Notes: a model not told the origin generated them from the sequence alone. DNA of 64,000 nucleotides from Indolivaga capnocytophagoides DSM 22835 (GCF_000426485.1 NZ_AUFL01000009.1:62001-126000); one strand, 5' to 3'; counted from the first letter of the stretch, positions 48,464-58,217 are shown. Made by a program: numbers and translations.

Positions 48464-49660
48464 ATGAATAAAGCAAACAGAATATTTCCGCTTCTATTTC
48501 TATTTCTATCTGTGGCTTGTGCAACAAAATCAGTTCATGAAGAAAATACGGATCGGTTAAGAGCTCAGCAAACACTAGATTCTTTGTATAAGTATTATTC
48601 GGTAGAAGGCTCTAATCTACTCAGGGAAACCTACCCTCTCGATTCGGCTCATACAGCTACTTATCTGGCATCTGCGGAACAAGCAAATGTACCTAATGCA
48701 TACTCGTATTTATGGCCGTATTCAGGAACATTTTCCGCTATAAATGTATTAATTGCAGCCGGAGACACAGTCTATAATAAAAAGGTATTGGATAACAGAG
48801 TTCTACCGGGACTTGAAGAGTACTTAGATACAAAAAGACAACCAGCAGCATATGCTTCGTACATAAATTTGGCTTCCGAATCGGATCGTTTTTATGATGA
48901 CAATGTATGGTTAGGAATTGATTTTACCGATATCTATATGCAGACCAAACAACAATCATACCTCGACAAAGCAAAAATGATATGGAAATTTATCGAAAGC
49001 GGAACCGATGACAAACTGGGCGGAGGTATTTATTGGTGCGAACAAAAGAAATCCGGAAAGAATACATGCTCGAATGCTCCGGGAGCAGTATACGCCTTGA
49101 AACTGTTTGAAGCAACAAATGACAGCAGCTATTTTTATCAGGGAAAAAAGCTATATGAATGGACGAAAAAAAACCTTCAGGATACCGAAGATTATTTGTA
49201 CTTCGATAATATTAATATGGAAGGTAAGGTCGACAAAGCTAAATATCCATACAACAGCGGACAAATGCTCCAGGCTTCGGCTTTACTATATAAACTGACC
49301 AAAAACAAAGACTATCTGACAGATGCTCAGAATATAGCCAAATCAGGTTATAACTATTTCTTTACGGATTTTAAAACATCCGATGGAGAAGAATTCAGAT
49401 TATTGAAGAAAAGCGATGTCTGGTTTATAGCTGTAATGTTCCGAGGCTATATCGAATTATATAATCTGGACAAAAATGATGTATACATCAATGCGTTCCG
49501 TAAAAACCTCGAATACGCATGGACTCATATGCGTGACGAAAAAGGCTTATTCAGCACCGATTGGACAGGAGAGAAAAAAGACGACAAAAAATGGTTGCTG
49601 ACACAAGCCGCATTTGTAGAATTCTATGGACGGCTGGCTGAGATAAAAAACACCAAATAA
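48464..49660 (+). CDS. GH76 endo-alpha-1,6-mannanase, second copy, lipoprotein
   Basis: The 398-aa lipoprotein (SVAC, Cys19) is a diverged paralogue of the preceding enzyme with Asp145-Asp146 (FYDDNVW), GGGIYWCEQKKSGKNTCSNAPGAVYAL and DNINMEGKVDKAKYPYNSGQM. Two GH76 enzymes in one locus usually divide labour between the cell surface and the periplasm. It starts 180 bp after the first copy, beyond the stem-loop. Confidence 0.93.
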   Translation: MNKANRIFPLLFLFLSVACATKSVHEENTDRLRAQQTLDSLYKYYSVEGSNLLRETYPLDSAHTATYLASAEQANVPNAYSYLWPYSGTFSAINVLIAAGDTVYNKKVLDNRVLPGLEEYLDTKRQPAAYASYINLASESDRFYDDNVWLGIDFTDIYMQTKQQSYLDKAKMIWKFIESGTDDKLGGGIYWCEQKKSGKNTCSNAPGAVYALKLFEATNDSSYFYQGKKLYEWTKKNLQDTEDYLYFDNINMEGKVDKAKYPYNSGQMLQASALLYKLTKNKDYLTDAQNIAKSGYNYFFTDFKTSDGEEFRLLKKSDVWFIAVMFRGYIELYNLDKNDVYINAFRKNLEYAWTHMRDEKGLFSTDWTGEKKDDKKWLLTQAAFVEFYGRLAEIKNTK

Positions 49661-49695
49661 GATTGAATACCAACAAATACTCAAATAAGTAAAAT

Positions 49696-51189
49696 ATGAA
49701 AAAAAAACATGTCAGCATTTATGCTTTGGCTCTTATGCTTCTTTCAGGAGGAAACACGTTTGCCTCTATGGATATAAAAGTGCATCCAAGTGATAATACA
49801 GCAGTATCAAGAAAAATGGCGGAAGAGGTTATTCCCGATTACTCCGTAACAAACAGACCTGCACCGGGAGAACGTTTATTTAAATCGAATGCAGTAGAAA
49901 AAGAAATAGAACGAATCAAAAAAGTTATAACAAATAGAAAACTGGCATGGATGTTCGAAAACTGTTTCCCGAATACATTGGATACTACCGTTCGGTATTA
50001 TACGATAGACGGTAAGGATGATACTGTTGTATATACGGGTGATATTCATGCTATGTGGCTGCGGGATTCCGGAGCTCAGGTCTGGCCTTACGTTCAGCTG
50101 GCAACTAAAGACGAAAAACTGAGAAAGATGCTCGCAGGAACAATTCGCCGTCAATTTAAATGTATTGTTATAGATCCTTACGCCAACGCATTTCTTGATC
50201 CTCATGATCCCAATCCTGATCATCAATGGCAGACAGACCAAACAGATATGAAACCTGAACTGCATGAACGCAAGTGGGAAATAGATTCCCTTTGCTATCC
50301 GCTGCGTCTGGCATATTACTATTGGACTGTAACGGGTGACACCAGTGTATTCGATGATATTTGGATGAGCGCAATAAAGAATGTACTGAAGACATTCAAA
50401 GAACAACAACGTAAAGATAATCTTGGCCCATACAGATTTCAACGTCGTGCAGAAAAAGCCACAGACACAATGATAAACGACGGATGGGGAGCTCCTGTAA
50501 AACCGGTTGGTCTTATCGCTTCGGCATTCCGCCCCTCTGATGATGCTACAACATTATTGTACCTTGTACCCTCTAACTTTTTTGCAGTTACATCATTACG
50601 TAAAGCAGCCGAAATACTGACTAAAGTCAATAAAGATACAAAGTTGGCTCAAGAATGTACTGATCTTGCAAATGAAGTAGAATCAGCCTTAAAAGAGCAT
50701 GCGACCTATGAACATCCTAAATACGGAACAATCTATGCTTATGAAGTGGATGGTTTCGGTACTAAATTTTTGATGGATGATGCCAATGTCCCCAGTTTGC
50801 TGGCTATGCCATATTTGGGTGATGTGTCTGTAAATGACCCAATATACCAAAATACCCGTAAGTACGTGTGGAGCCTTGACAACCCTTACTTTTTCAAAGG
50901 TAAAGCAGGAGAAGGTATCGGAGGACCTCACATCGGATATGACATGGTATGGCCGATGAGTTTAATGATGAAAGCATTTACCAGTCAGGATGATGAAGAA
51001 ATAAAAGCTTGTATCAAAATGGTAATGGATACTGATGCAGGCACAGGTTTCATTCACGAATCATTCAACAAAGATAACCCTGAGAAGTTTACCCGTTCGT
51101 GGTTTGCTTGGCAGAACACCTTGTTCGGTGAACTTATCCTGAAACTTGTAAATGAAGGCAAAACCGATCTGTTGAACAGTATCGAATAA
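49696..51189 (+). CDS. GH125 exo-alpha-1,6-mannosidase
   Basis: The 497-aa protein has a signal peptide (1-23) and the DUF1237/GH125 (alpha/alpha)6 fold. Family boxes are RPAPGERLFKS, DIHAMWLRDSGAQVWPY, DPNPDHQWQTDQTDMKPELHERKWEIDSLCYP-type sequence, and GFIHESFNKDNPEKFTRSWFAW, which holds the probable base Glu. GH125 removes terminal mannose from alpha-1,6-linked oligosaccharides, completing in the periplasm what GH76 starts. It ends PUL 2 before a bidirectional stem-loop. Confidence 0.95.
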   Translation: MKKKHVSIYALALMLLSGGNTFASMDIKVHPSDNTAVSRKMAEEVIPDYSVTNRPAPGERLFKSNAVEKEIERIKKVITNRKLAWMFENCFPNTLDTTVRYYTIDGKDDTVVYTGDIHAMWLRDSGAQVWPYVQLATKDEKLRKMLAGTIRRQFKCIVIDPYANAFLDPHDPNPDHQWQTDQTDMKPELHERKWEIDSLCYPLRLAYYYWTVTGDTSVFDDIWMSAIKNVLKTFKEQQRKDNLGPYRFQRRAEKATDTMINDGWGAPVKPVGLIASAFRPSDDATTLLYLVPSNFFAVTSLRKAAEILTKVNKDTKLAQECTDLANEVESALKEHATYEHPKYGTIYAYEVDGFGTKFLMDDANVPSLLAMPYLGDVSVNDPIYQNTRKYVWSLDNPYFFKGKAGEGIGGPHIGYDMVWPMSLMMKAFTSQDDEEIKACIKMVMDTDAGTGFIHESFNKDNPEKFTRSWFAWQNTLFGELILKLVNEGKTDLLNSIE

Positions 51190-51204
51190 TCTGAAAAAAG
51201 CAAT

Positions 51205-51243
51205 TAGGAGGGAATTTAGTAATATATAACAAATTCCCTCCTA
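51205..51243. terminator. Bidirectional terminator stem-loop
   Basis: TAGGAGGGAATTT (51205-51217) and its exact complement (51231-51243) lie between convergent genes, the GH125 stop (51189) and the desaturase stop (51251). It can end both transcripts. Confidence 0.75.
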
Positions 51244-51250
51244 TTATGTC

Positions 51251-52237
51251 TTACTTCACCGCAGGTTGTACCCATTTAAAGATATAAGAATCAACAGGAA
51301 CTGTCAATCGTTCGGAAATCTTAGCCATTCGTGAAGGTAATTTCATCAGAAAATCACGGGCACGTTCAGCCTCGTCAGTCAATCCCGACAATTTGTCAAT
51401 CTGCCATTTATCGATAAGCTTCTGCATAATATCAACATAATCGGAGGCCGTGTAAACACCCATTCGTTGAGCGGCATTAGAAAAATGCTCGAACGCACTG
51501 CTTATTTTTTGACCCGATTCTCTTAGAAAATGCGCAGGCATAACTACTTTCTGTTTCATCATATACTGGAAAGCAAGCATCATTTCACTTGGGTCTACTT
51601 CGAATATATTCTTCACAAACTCACTGTATGCATAATGATGCCTCATCTCGTCACTGGCAATCCTCTTACACATCCGGGATAATTTATCATCTCCTATTTT
51701 TTTTGCCAATTCGGCAACACGGCTATGAGAAATAAATGTCGCCAACTCCTGAAAACTTGTATATACGAAATTTTTATATGGATCTCGCCCTGTGCCTATA
51801 TCAAAGCCATCACTTATAAGGTGCTGGGTTGTTATTTCAATTTCTCTCATATTTACCCTCCCCGACAGATATAAATATTTGTTCAACAAATCTCCATGCC
51901 GGTTTTCCTCACTTGTCCAATGCCTTACCCATCTCGACCAGCCATTACGTTCCATATTATCAACACCTTCAACCTCCATTAGCCATGACTCGTACGTAGG
52001 CAAGGCTTCTTCGGTAATGGTATCACCAACCAATACCACCCAAAAATCATAAGGCAGTTCTTTAGCCAGTTCGCGTAACTCCTTGACATCTTCAAAGAAA
52101 GTTTCTTTCTGTGAATTAGGTAAATAATCACTTGGCTGCCAGATTTTTTCAATCGGAACTAAATATTGCTCGATAAAAGTATCGACATTTTTTTCAAGGA
52201 AGCGCATAACTTCCAAACGAATATTTTTTATAGACAT
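51251..52237 (-). CDS. Acyl-ACP desaturase (plant stearoyl-ACP type)
   Basis: The 328-aa soluble di-iron enzyme shows both metal-binding boxes: EENRHG (residues 110-115) and DEMRHH (196-201), with further ligands in the SFQELATF and preceding helices. It inserts a double bond into acyl-ACP using oxygen and ferredoxin-type electrons. An oxygen-requiring enzyme beside cydDC is compatible with life at low oxygen. It starts 31 bp after the CydC stop and could be in the same operon. Confidence 0.92.
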   Translation of the reverse strand: MSIKNIRLEVMRFLEKNVDTFIEQYLVPIEKIWQPSDYLPNSQKETFFEDVKELRELAKELPYDFWVVLVGDTITEEALPTYESWLMEVEGVDNMERNGWSRWVRHWTSEENRHGDLLNKYLYLSGRVNMREIEITTQHLISDGFDIGTGRDPYKNFVYTSFQELATFISHSRVAELAKKIGDDKLSRMCKRIASDEMRHHYAYSEFVKNIFEVDPSEMMLAFQYMMKQKVVMPAHFLRESGQKISSAFEHFSNAAQRMGVYTASDYVDIMQKLIDKWQIDKLSGLTDEAERARDFLMKLPSRMAKISERLTVPVDSYIFKWVQPAVK

Positions 52238-52268
52238 AAATATATGCTTCTTTAAAGACTTTCTATAA

Positions 52269-53867
52269 CTAAAGATTAATAATTCGATCTACTACACTCT
52301 CAAAATCTTTGAGATGAGTAGCCATCAGAATGGACACATCAGGATACTTGCTCTTGATATTCTCAAAAATGGCAATTGCATTTTCTGAACTTATCCCGGC
52401 TGTCGGTTCATCCACCACCAATAACTGAGGCTTTTTCAGGAGAGCCTGTGCCAATAACAACTTTTTACGCTGCCCACCGCTCAAGGTTTCACCGTTTTCA
52501 CCCAGCCAAGTGGATAGACCATCGGGAAGAGACAAACGCCAGCTTTCCAAATCGACTATTTGCAAGGCTTCTTCTATGTCATCATCAGAATAGCCTTCGA
52601 AATTTTCACGCAATGTTCCGGTAAGCAGATAAGCCTTCTGGGTTACATAGATACATTCGGGAACAGGCAGATGTCTCAATTCAGTATCTCCATTCCATAT
52701 CAGCAAGCCATTCTTTCTGTACTCTGGATAAAAAAGGCTATTCAACAAAGTAGTCTTTCCTTTCCCGGTTTCGCCATAAAGAGCAATCCAATCACCTTTC
52801 TTTATATCCAATGAAATTTCTGCTGTTTCTATATGCGTTTCCGGAATTTTTGCACTTATATTTTTTAAACTTACAGATTCAAGACGGGAAGCTACTCGTA
52901 CACTGTCAACAGGCTGATCGCCTTGCTCAATTATCGAATCAAGATCCTTAATCTGATTTCTGACTGAGCTTTTTTCAGACTTTCCCGAAAAGAGCATTTC
53001 GGCTAATTCTGCCTGAGCCATAATTCCGAAAAAAATCCCGATTGCCATTGGGGCACTAACACTGTAATTACTCGAATCCCAAAGAAGGAACGCAGCAATA
53101 TAGCTGACTCCCAATCCCGCAATAAGCTGAAGTGTGAAGGAATTAGTCTGTAATTTATTCTCTAATCGTTCGAGGCTCAATAGTCTTTGCTCGTATTGAC
53201 CGATAGCTTTTCCTTCCATATTATATTTGGAAATCTCTATACGTCCTCTGAAACTTTGAATAAGTTCCTGATTATTCTCTTCTCGCTGCGATTTCAGTTT
53301 TTCATATAACGTCCTGTTTTTTCTGAAAATCAACTGAGGCACTATAAACAGCAGTATAGCTGATGAAACTAAGAACTCTAAAGCTATAACATGAGAAAAT
53401 ACAATCAGAAAGAAAAAGTAGATACTTAGTGAAATTATCAGAGTGGCAAACGGTAGAATCCACAAAAGAATATGATTCAGAATCTGATCTATACCATACG
53501 TGCTATTTTCAAGCAATGCCGAGTTATTATTAACCTGTTTTTTGAAATAAGGAAAATTTGCAACGGATTTAAAGACTCTCAATTGCAGGCTTTGCTGAGC
53601 ATCGAGCGTGGTCTTATGATTTTCAAGCCGTTCAAAATATCTCGTAGCTGTACGTAACAATGCAAGTAATCTGATAACAGCAGAAGGTACCAAATAAGGG
53701 AACAATGTATTTGCAGTTATAAATACCACACTACAGATTGCCAGAAACCATCCGGATATAGCGGGCAGGGCTATGAATGCAATTGTCCAGAGCAACAATA
53801 AAAAACCTCCTCTCAGCCATCTGCCTTCTAATGGCTTGAATATATATTTTACAATAAACTTATTCAT
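52269..53867 (-). CDS. cydC: CydC-like ABC exporter subunit
   Basis: The 532-aa protein has about six N-terminal membrane helices and a C-terminal ATPase: Walker A GETGKGKTT (near 361), signature LSGGQRKK (near 459) and Walker B LLVVDEPTAG (near 480). With its partner it would export glutathione or cysteine-type thiols or haem-related compounds, needed for cytochrome bd assembly. It overlaps the upstream subunit gene by 8 bp. The CydC name depends on the pairing and should be read as family-level. Confidence 0.82.
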   Translation of the reverse strand: MNKFIVKYIFKPLEGRWLRGGFLLLLWTIAFIALPAISGWFLAICSVVFITANTLFPYLVPSAVIRLLALLRTATRYFERLENHKTTLDAQQSLQLRVFKSVANFPYFKKQVNNNSALLENSTYGIDQILNHILLWILPFATLIISLSIYFFFLIVFSHVIALEFLVSSAILLFIVPQLIFRKNRTLYEKLKSQREENNQELIQSFRGRIEISKYNMEGKAIGQYEQRLLSLERLENKLQTNSFTLQLIAGLGVSYIAAFLLWDSSNYSVSAPMAIGIFFGIMAQAELAEMLFSGKSEKSSVRNQIKDLDSIIEQGDQPVDSVRVASRLESVSLKNISAKIPETHIETAEISLDIKKGDWIALYGETGKGKTTLLNSLFYPEYRKNGLLIWNGDTELRHLPVPECIYVTQKAYLLTGTLRENFEGYSDDDIEEALQIVDLESWRLSLPDGLSTWLGENGETLSGGQRKKLLLAQALLKKPQLLVVDEPTAGISSENAIAIFENIKSKYPDVSILMATHLKDFESVVDRIINL

Positions 53868-55506
53868 ATTGCATCTGCTCTCCCCAATTTAAGTTTATAA
53901 TTGAATCTGCAACCGCATCGAACATTTTCTCATGCGAGGCGACAATTACCAATTTATTTTCAGCCAGCTTCATGATCTGCGGAATGATTATTCCAATTGT
54001 ATCTTCATCCAGATTTGCCGTAGGCTCATCCAGAATAGCTATTGGTCTTGGATGCAGCATCATACGGGCAAGAGTCACTAATTGCTTTTCTCCTCCCGAC
54101 AGCTGTTTTCCATTATGACTCAGTTGAGCCTGCCAGCGATCTTCTTTTTTAGCAAGAATTTTATCTAAAAACTCAGGATAAACATCTTCCGAAGTATTAT
54201 TAAGATCGAGGAAAACATTATATCTCAGCGTTCCATCAAATATGAAGGGAAACTGATTCATGTACGAAGAGTTCACCCTCAGCCATTGATGAGACCATTC
54301 ATTGCTTTTTCCGTTTACCGAAATCGAACCTTCCTGAGCAAATAAACTTCCTGTACAGAGTTTCAACAGAGTCGATTTTCCTGAGCCTGAAATACCTTTT
54401 ACCAGAACCAAACCTTTAGTTGGTAGTTTCAGATTGATATTATGCAGGACTTTTACCGGAGAATCGGGATAAGCAAAATTCAAGCCGTTTATTTCAAAAT
54501 CACGAAGAGCTTCATCTGTATCCGAATGCTGCAGACGAACAGCATCATTCAGAATCGGGATTATTAGTTTTGCTGATGCAAGAGCCTTATTCCTATCATG
54601 ATAGGCACTCACAAACTTCCTCAGATAAAAAAAGAAATAAGGAGCCAGAGTCAAAAGAAACAAAGCCATCCTAAAATCATACCCTTTTCCATAATTAGGC
54701 CCTGTCATAATTCCAAGAAGACTCATTCCCAAATAAATGGCAATAAAGGCTATACAAATAGTGACAAATAATTCAAGTACGGCTGACGATAAAATAGCAA
54801 CTCTCATCACATTAGTAGTTGCATTGTTCAACTCTTTACTTTTTTTCGATAAAAAACTGTATTGAGGTTTTAAATTATCCAGATTGACAATTTCAGCAAT
54901 GGTTTGCAATCTGTTATAAAATACAGCCGAATATTTTAAGAAAAGGTTGATATGTTTCTTATGAAGCGATTCTGCCCCTAAACCGATAACAATCATCTGC
55001 ATAGGAATAACCACCAGTGAAACCATGAGTGCTAGAGCAACCCATTTTTCCACCCAAAAGCAGATCACCAATAAAAATGAACTGACCATAACCGAAGCCA
55101 TCGCATAGGGGATAAAAAAAGCATAGAATGGTTTGAGGTCATCACTGACTCTGGTAACAAGTAAAGTGCTCGACACAGAATCTTGTTTACTGTTATTGAG
55201 TAATATGGGGTAAAGTTCCTTTTTTATTTTGGAAACAATAATATTCCCTGCATTATAATTGAACAACGAAGCAAAATGAGCCAGGAGGTATCTTCCGGTA
55301 AGGAATAACAATGCAAATAACAGAGTATTAGGCAAAATCACTCCTTCGTTCAGCCACGAAGCTGCGAATTCGGATAAGTACCAGCAAAAAATGACAAAAC
55401 AGCCTGCGCTTAAAATAGTAAATGCCGAAGCTGAAATATATGCACCTTTGGCCTCCGCAATCTTTTTGCCCAGCCATCGGGATGCATTCTCCTGATTTGA
55501 ACTCAT
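53860..55506 (-). CDS. cydD: CydD-like ABC exporter subunit
   Basis: The 548-aa protein has about six membrane helices with CydD-type features (FIAIYLGMSLLG near the fifth helix; LTLAPYFFFYLRKF before the ATPase linker). The ATPase has Walker A GISGSGKST (near 370), signature LSGGEKQL (near 467) and Walker B AILDEPTANLDEDT (near 490). It is the first gene of the minus-strand operon with CydC. The cytochrome bd structural genes are not in the window. Confidence 0.83.
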   Translation of the reverse strand: MSSNQENASRWLGKKIAEAKGAYISASAFTILSAGCFVIFCWYLSEFAASWLNEGVILPNTLLFALLFLTGRYLLAHFASLFNYNAGNIIVSKIKKELYPILLNNSKQDSVSSTLLVTRVSDDLKPFYAFFIPYAMASVMVSSFLLVICFWVEKWVALALMVSLVVIPMQMIVIGLGAESLHKKHINLFLKYSAVFYNRLQTIAEIVNLDNLKPQYSFLSKKSKELNNATTNVMRVAILSSAVLELFVTICIAFIAIYLGMSLLGIMTGPNYGKGYDFRMALFLLTLAPYFFFYLRKFVSAYHDRNKALASAKLIIPILNDAVRLQHSDTDEALRDFEINGLNFAYPDSPVKVLHNINLKLPTKGLVLVKGISGSGKSTLLKLCTGSLFAQEGSISVNGKSNEWSHQWLRVNSSYMNQFPFIFDGTLRYNVFLDLNNTSEDVYPEFLDKILAKKEDRWQAQLSHNGKQLSGGEKQLVTLARMMLHPRPIAILDEPTANLDEDTIGIIIPQIMKLAENKLVIVASHEKMFDAVADSIINLNWGEQMQYE

Positions 55507-55560
55507 TGATATTAGTTATTTTTCTGTTTTCTAATGCAGCTATAAATAGCAGCTTAACGC

Positions 55561-55776
55561 AAAAGGTAACAAAAGTAACAAGCGTTGTGTTCACTTTTCA
55601 GACGAGACCTTTTCGGGTACAGCTTCTTTTAAGGCCACAGACCTATTTATTGACCTTTCAAGCATAACAGCAACAGCTGGTCATCGCTTTAAAACTCGTC
55701 TTTAAATACTTTCTGTTACTTATTATAAACTCTGTTTTCAATTTTCACCCAAAGAAAAAAGGTAACAAAAGTTACA
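55561..55776. promoter_or_regulatory. Repeated GTAAC-containing box upstream of cydDC
   Basis: Two 20-bp copies (55561-55580 and 55757-55776) differ at one base. The second forms the dyad GTAAC-AAAA-GTTAC, of the size and shape bound by Crp/Fnr-family regulators. Control of cydDC by an oxygen or nitric-oxide responsive regulator is inference. Confidence 0.4.
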
Positions 55777-55938
55777 TCCAAATTGTATTCTATCAGATGA
55801 TACTTTTTTCTCTTATAACTTATAACTACCCAAAGGGCGGAAGTAAATTATAACTTCTTTCTCTATAGATAAAAAAAGGTAAAAACCTCTGTGGGCTCTA
55901 CACAAAAACCGCAAACGAATTTCCTGTTTTAATAAATA

Positions 55939-55949
55939 GGTCTGAGACC
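55939..55949. repeat. GGTCTGAGACC dyad, third copy
   Basis: The same 11-bp dyad found at 23303-23313 and 26796-26806. Here it is not followed by a gene start and lacks the AAGTATTTAATGATAT block at the 52-bp distance, so it may be a dispersed repeat. Confidence 0.45.
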
Positions 55950-56099
55950 TTATTAAAAACAAATATAACTATTTTATGCTCATTAATCAGATTAAAGTTC
56001 ATAACCGGCTCTAGTATTATACATCTATATACTATGCGGTTTTTCATTATCCTTTTGTCACAAAGTGGTTACCATGTATCTTTCATTGAAATATCAGGA

Positions 56100-56121
56100 C
56101 AGACTTTAATATCAAAGTCTG
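56100..56121 (-). terminator. Stem-loop CAGACTTT/AAAGTCTG downstream of the deacetylase
   Basis: An 8-bp perfect stem with a 6-nt loop lies about 50 bp beyond the deacetylase stop in the direction of transcription. The lack of a clear T-run makes it a moderate candidate. Confidence 0.45.
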
Positions 56122-56170
56122 ATCTGAATAATCTATAGATAAAATCTATATCAAGTAATCAGCAAGGACA

Positions 56171-57139
56171 TTAATAAGTATTCTTTTTTATCTGAATCAT
56201 TCCTCCGTGCGGATCAAAATCAAACAATAACTTATCCTTGTCTATTTTATAATTAAGTTTCCGCTCGTTTTGCCTGATATCTGCATGCTTTATATCTGAT
56301 TGGTCAATCACTATAGTAAGACTGTCAGAAAATAACCTTTTATCTAAAGACAATTCAGGAAAAATATTCAATTCTGCAGAAGTATCCTTTATTATATGCA
56401 GTTTTAGACTATCCCGCTCTTTTATATAAGCCGCAATCTCGCGAAAAGTGCCAATCCAGAGAGAGTCTTGCATGTCTTTTACCTTTTGCAAATGATCCGA
56501 TAAAACCGAAGGGTCGCTGAAAGGGTCATATCCATAAGTTATACCATGAGTCATGCCAATCCCCCATGCTTGTTTATTCTTCAATATTCTGATCCAATTC
56601 TCCAAATCTTCGGGTGTCGATTTAGAACCGACAGACCTCTGTTCGACACGTGTCGCCACCCTATTGAGGGAAGCCAAAGCTATTACCATATGGTTTTTCG
56701 CATTACCGGGATAGCAGAAAGTATAGGGCCTCAGCCCGGTCTTTTCATATATAATACTATCATTTTTTTCTATTTCAGAGTTGATCTCCTCATTTGTCAA
56801 TTTTGTAAGATTCTGATGCGACCATCCATGATTTGATATCTCATGCCCATTGTCGCTCATTTCCCTCAATTGAGCCCATGTTACAGGAGGCATTCCTCGT
56901 TGCAATACTCTATTTTCAATCTTACTGCCGGAAATACAGAAAGTACCTTTTATCCCATACTTTTCCAAAACCGGATAAACCAATGTATAGTGTTCTTCTA
57001 ACCCATCATCAAAAGTATAGCTGACAGCACATATACGGTCTCCTTTATATTTAGCTATACGGATGGTATTCTGAGCTAACCCATAACCATCGAACAATAA
57101 AAAGACACAAACGATTAATAATATTTTTTTTATCCGCAT
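56171..57139 (-). CDS. NodB-type polysaccharide deacetylase (CE4)
   Basis: The 322-aa exported protein (signal peptide about 1-22) carries the NodB catalytic motifs: TFDDG with Asp44 (base) and Asp45 (metal), and the metal-binding NHGWSH with His104 and His108; FCYPGN provides a later motif. Such enzymes remove N- or O-acetyl groups from sugars. A beta-rich tail of about 80 residues follows the domain. It is 5 bp downstream of the SGNH esterase gene and so forms an operon with it. Confidence 0.9.
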   Translation of the reverse strand: MRIKKILLIVCVFLLFDGYGLAQNTIRIAKYKGDRICAVSYTFDDGLEEHYTLVYPVLEKYGIKGTFCISGSKIENRVLQRGMPPVTWAQLREMSDNGHEISNHGWSHQNLTKLTNEEINSEIEKNDSIIYEKTGLRPYTFCYPGNAKNHMVIALASLNRVATRVEQRSVGSKSTPEDLENWIRILKNKQAWGIGMTHGITYGYDPFSDPSVLSDHLQKVKDMQDSLWIGTFREIAAYIKERDSLKLHIIKDTSAELNIFPELSLDKRLFSDSLTIVIDQSDIKHADIRQNERKLNYKIDKDKLLFDFDPHGGMIQIKKNTY

Positions 57140-57144
57140 GGCAT

Positions 57145-58059
57145 TCAGTATATTTCATCGATTTTTTGCCCTTCAGTTCCCGTTACACCCAAATCGACTA
57201 ATACATTATACATTTTTATTCCAAGAAATTCAGCTGATTTTCGAGTAAAATGTAATTGATCTTTTTGCAACTCTCCCTCTGACATGTCTATAACATAACA
57301 ATTCTTATCTTCTGCAGCTAACTGATACATCGCCTTCTCGACCATTTCACTATACTGCTTGTTTTTACGGGATACCGTTCCGTAAATAAACGGTAGACTA
57401 CGATAATTACTATTTCCGGTCTTTTCAACAAGAAAACTCCGGATATGGTTTAACATCATCTTCAGATTCGAATAATAATGATCACCCGTATTTCGGTCAC
57501 TTTCTCCCTGATGCCATAGGAAGGCAACAATCTCATAATTCCTGTCCAATTTCGATAATGTACTGTCAATTGCTGCAGAGATGCTCTCTTCGAACGAAAG
57601 CAGTAAAGATTTTCCACCAATAGCGGTAGATGTATTTCGTGCCAACCAGTTTGGATCGGCATTCCAATAATATTTATTGGTAGAAACAGCCGACGTATCT
57701 ATCGCTGTTCCGCCATGAGACCATTTAATGACATAAAAATCTTCTTTCAGAGCCTTTTCCAGCCAATAATAGGTTACAGCATCATAAGCCCATCGAGAAG
57801 GATTATCATCATTACGGATAGCCGGCCAAAAAGGGACTAATGTTCCTCTTACAGTTGCCGTTGTACTACCAAGATTCCATTTGCAATATTGATATTCCTG
57901 CCCCGGTATTTCAGCTATATATGCGGGTAAATCGGTATTGAGTATTCTGCCATCGGTATTTGACTGACCGGCTGTAATTATTACTTTCACCGGATTAGTA
58001 CTTTGCATCGCTATTATCGGGAAACAAAAAAGAAATATTATAAGGACTTGTTTTCTCAT
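57145..58059 (-). CDS. SGNH-fold sugar acetylesterase (sialate O-acetylesterase-like)
   Basis: The 304-aa exported protein has a signal peptide (1-19). The catalytic Ser33 lies in GQSNTDGR (block I), the WHQGESD box (182-188) is characteristic of the SASA/DUF303 domain, and Asp267/His270 in DQLHF complete the triad. The predicted job is removal of acetyl groups from a sugar chain. With the deacetylase next door and GH2 upstream, an acetylated beta-linked glycan is suggested. Confidence 0.88.
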   Translation of the reverse strand: MRKQVLIIFLFCFPIIAMQSTNPVKVIITAGQSNTDGRILNTDLPAYIAEIPGQEYQYCKWNLGSTTATVRGTLVPFWPAIRNDDNPSRWAYDAVTYYWLEKALKEDFYVIKWSHGGTAIDTSAVSTNKYYWNADPNWLARNTSTAIGGKSLLLSFEESISAAIDSTLSKLDRNYEIVAFLWHQGESDRNTGDHYYSNLKMMLNHIRSFLVEKTGNSNYRSLPFIYGTVSRKNKQYSEMVEKAMYQLAAEDKNCYVIDMSEGELQKDQLHFTRKSAEFLGIKMYNVLVDLGVTGTEGQKIDEIY

Positions 58060-58139
58060 AAAGTATAGATTAAGGTTTCATATATATTTCCAACTACTCA
58101 CAGATTGAAAACAAAAAAGACTTGCTATTATTTAACAAG

Positions 58140-58179
58140 ATTCTGCTATTGCAAAGATAAACATTGCAGATAGCAGAAT
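58140..58179. terminator. Hairpin ATTCTGCTAT/ATAGCAGAAT after GH2
   Basis: A 10-bp perfect stem, extended inwards by TGCA/TGCA with one unpaired base, lies 39 bp beyond the GH2 stop and 81 bp before the esterase ATG. It may terminate the GH2 transcript or stabilise its 3' end. Confidence 0.5.
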
Positions 58180-58217
58180 TTATTATTTATATTCTTATTA
58201 AGTAATTAATACAGATC

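Larger units (their letters stand above)
55507..56170. other. Non-coding gap of 664 bp upstream of cydD
   Basis: No ORF is convincing. It contains two near-identical copies of AAAAGGTAACAAAAGTAACA (55561-55580) and AAAAGGTAACAAAAGTTACA (55757-55776), a third GGTCTGAGACC dyad (55939-55949), and the sequence CATAACCGGCTCTAGTA (from about 55999), similar to the middle of the element at 26728-26808. A stem-loop ends it near the deacetylase gene. Confidence 0.55.

Noticed and set aside
49876-50442. 188-aa open frame antisense to GH125
   Set aside because: Composition is Ile/Cys/His-rich as expected for a reverse-strand shadow, and GH125 covers it completely with intact motifs.
52269-55506. A multidrug or bacteriocin exporter instead of CydDC
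   Set aside because: Two non-identical half-transporters with overlapping genes and CydD-type helix motifs fit CydDC better; no peptidase domain or export substrate gene is adjacent. The call is kept at moderate confidence.
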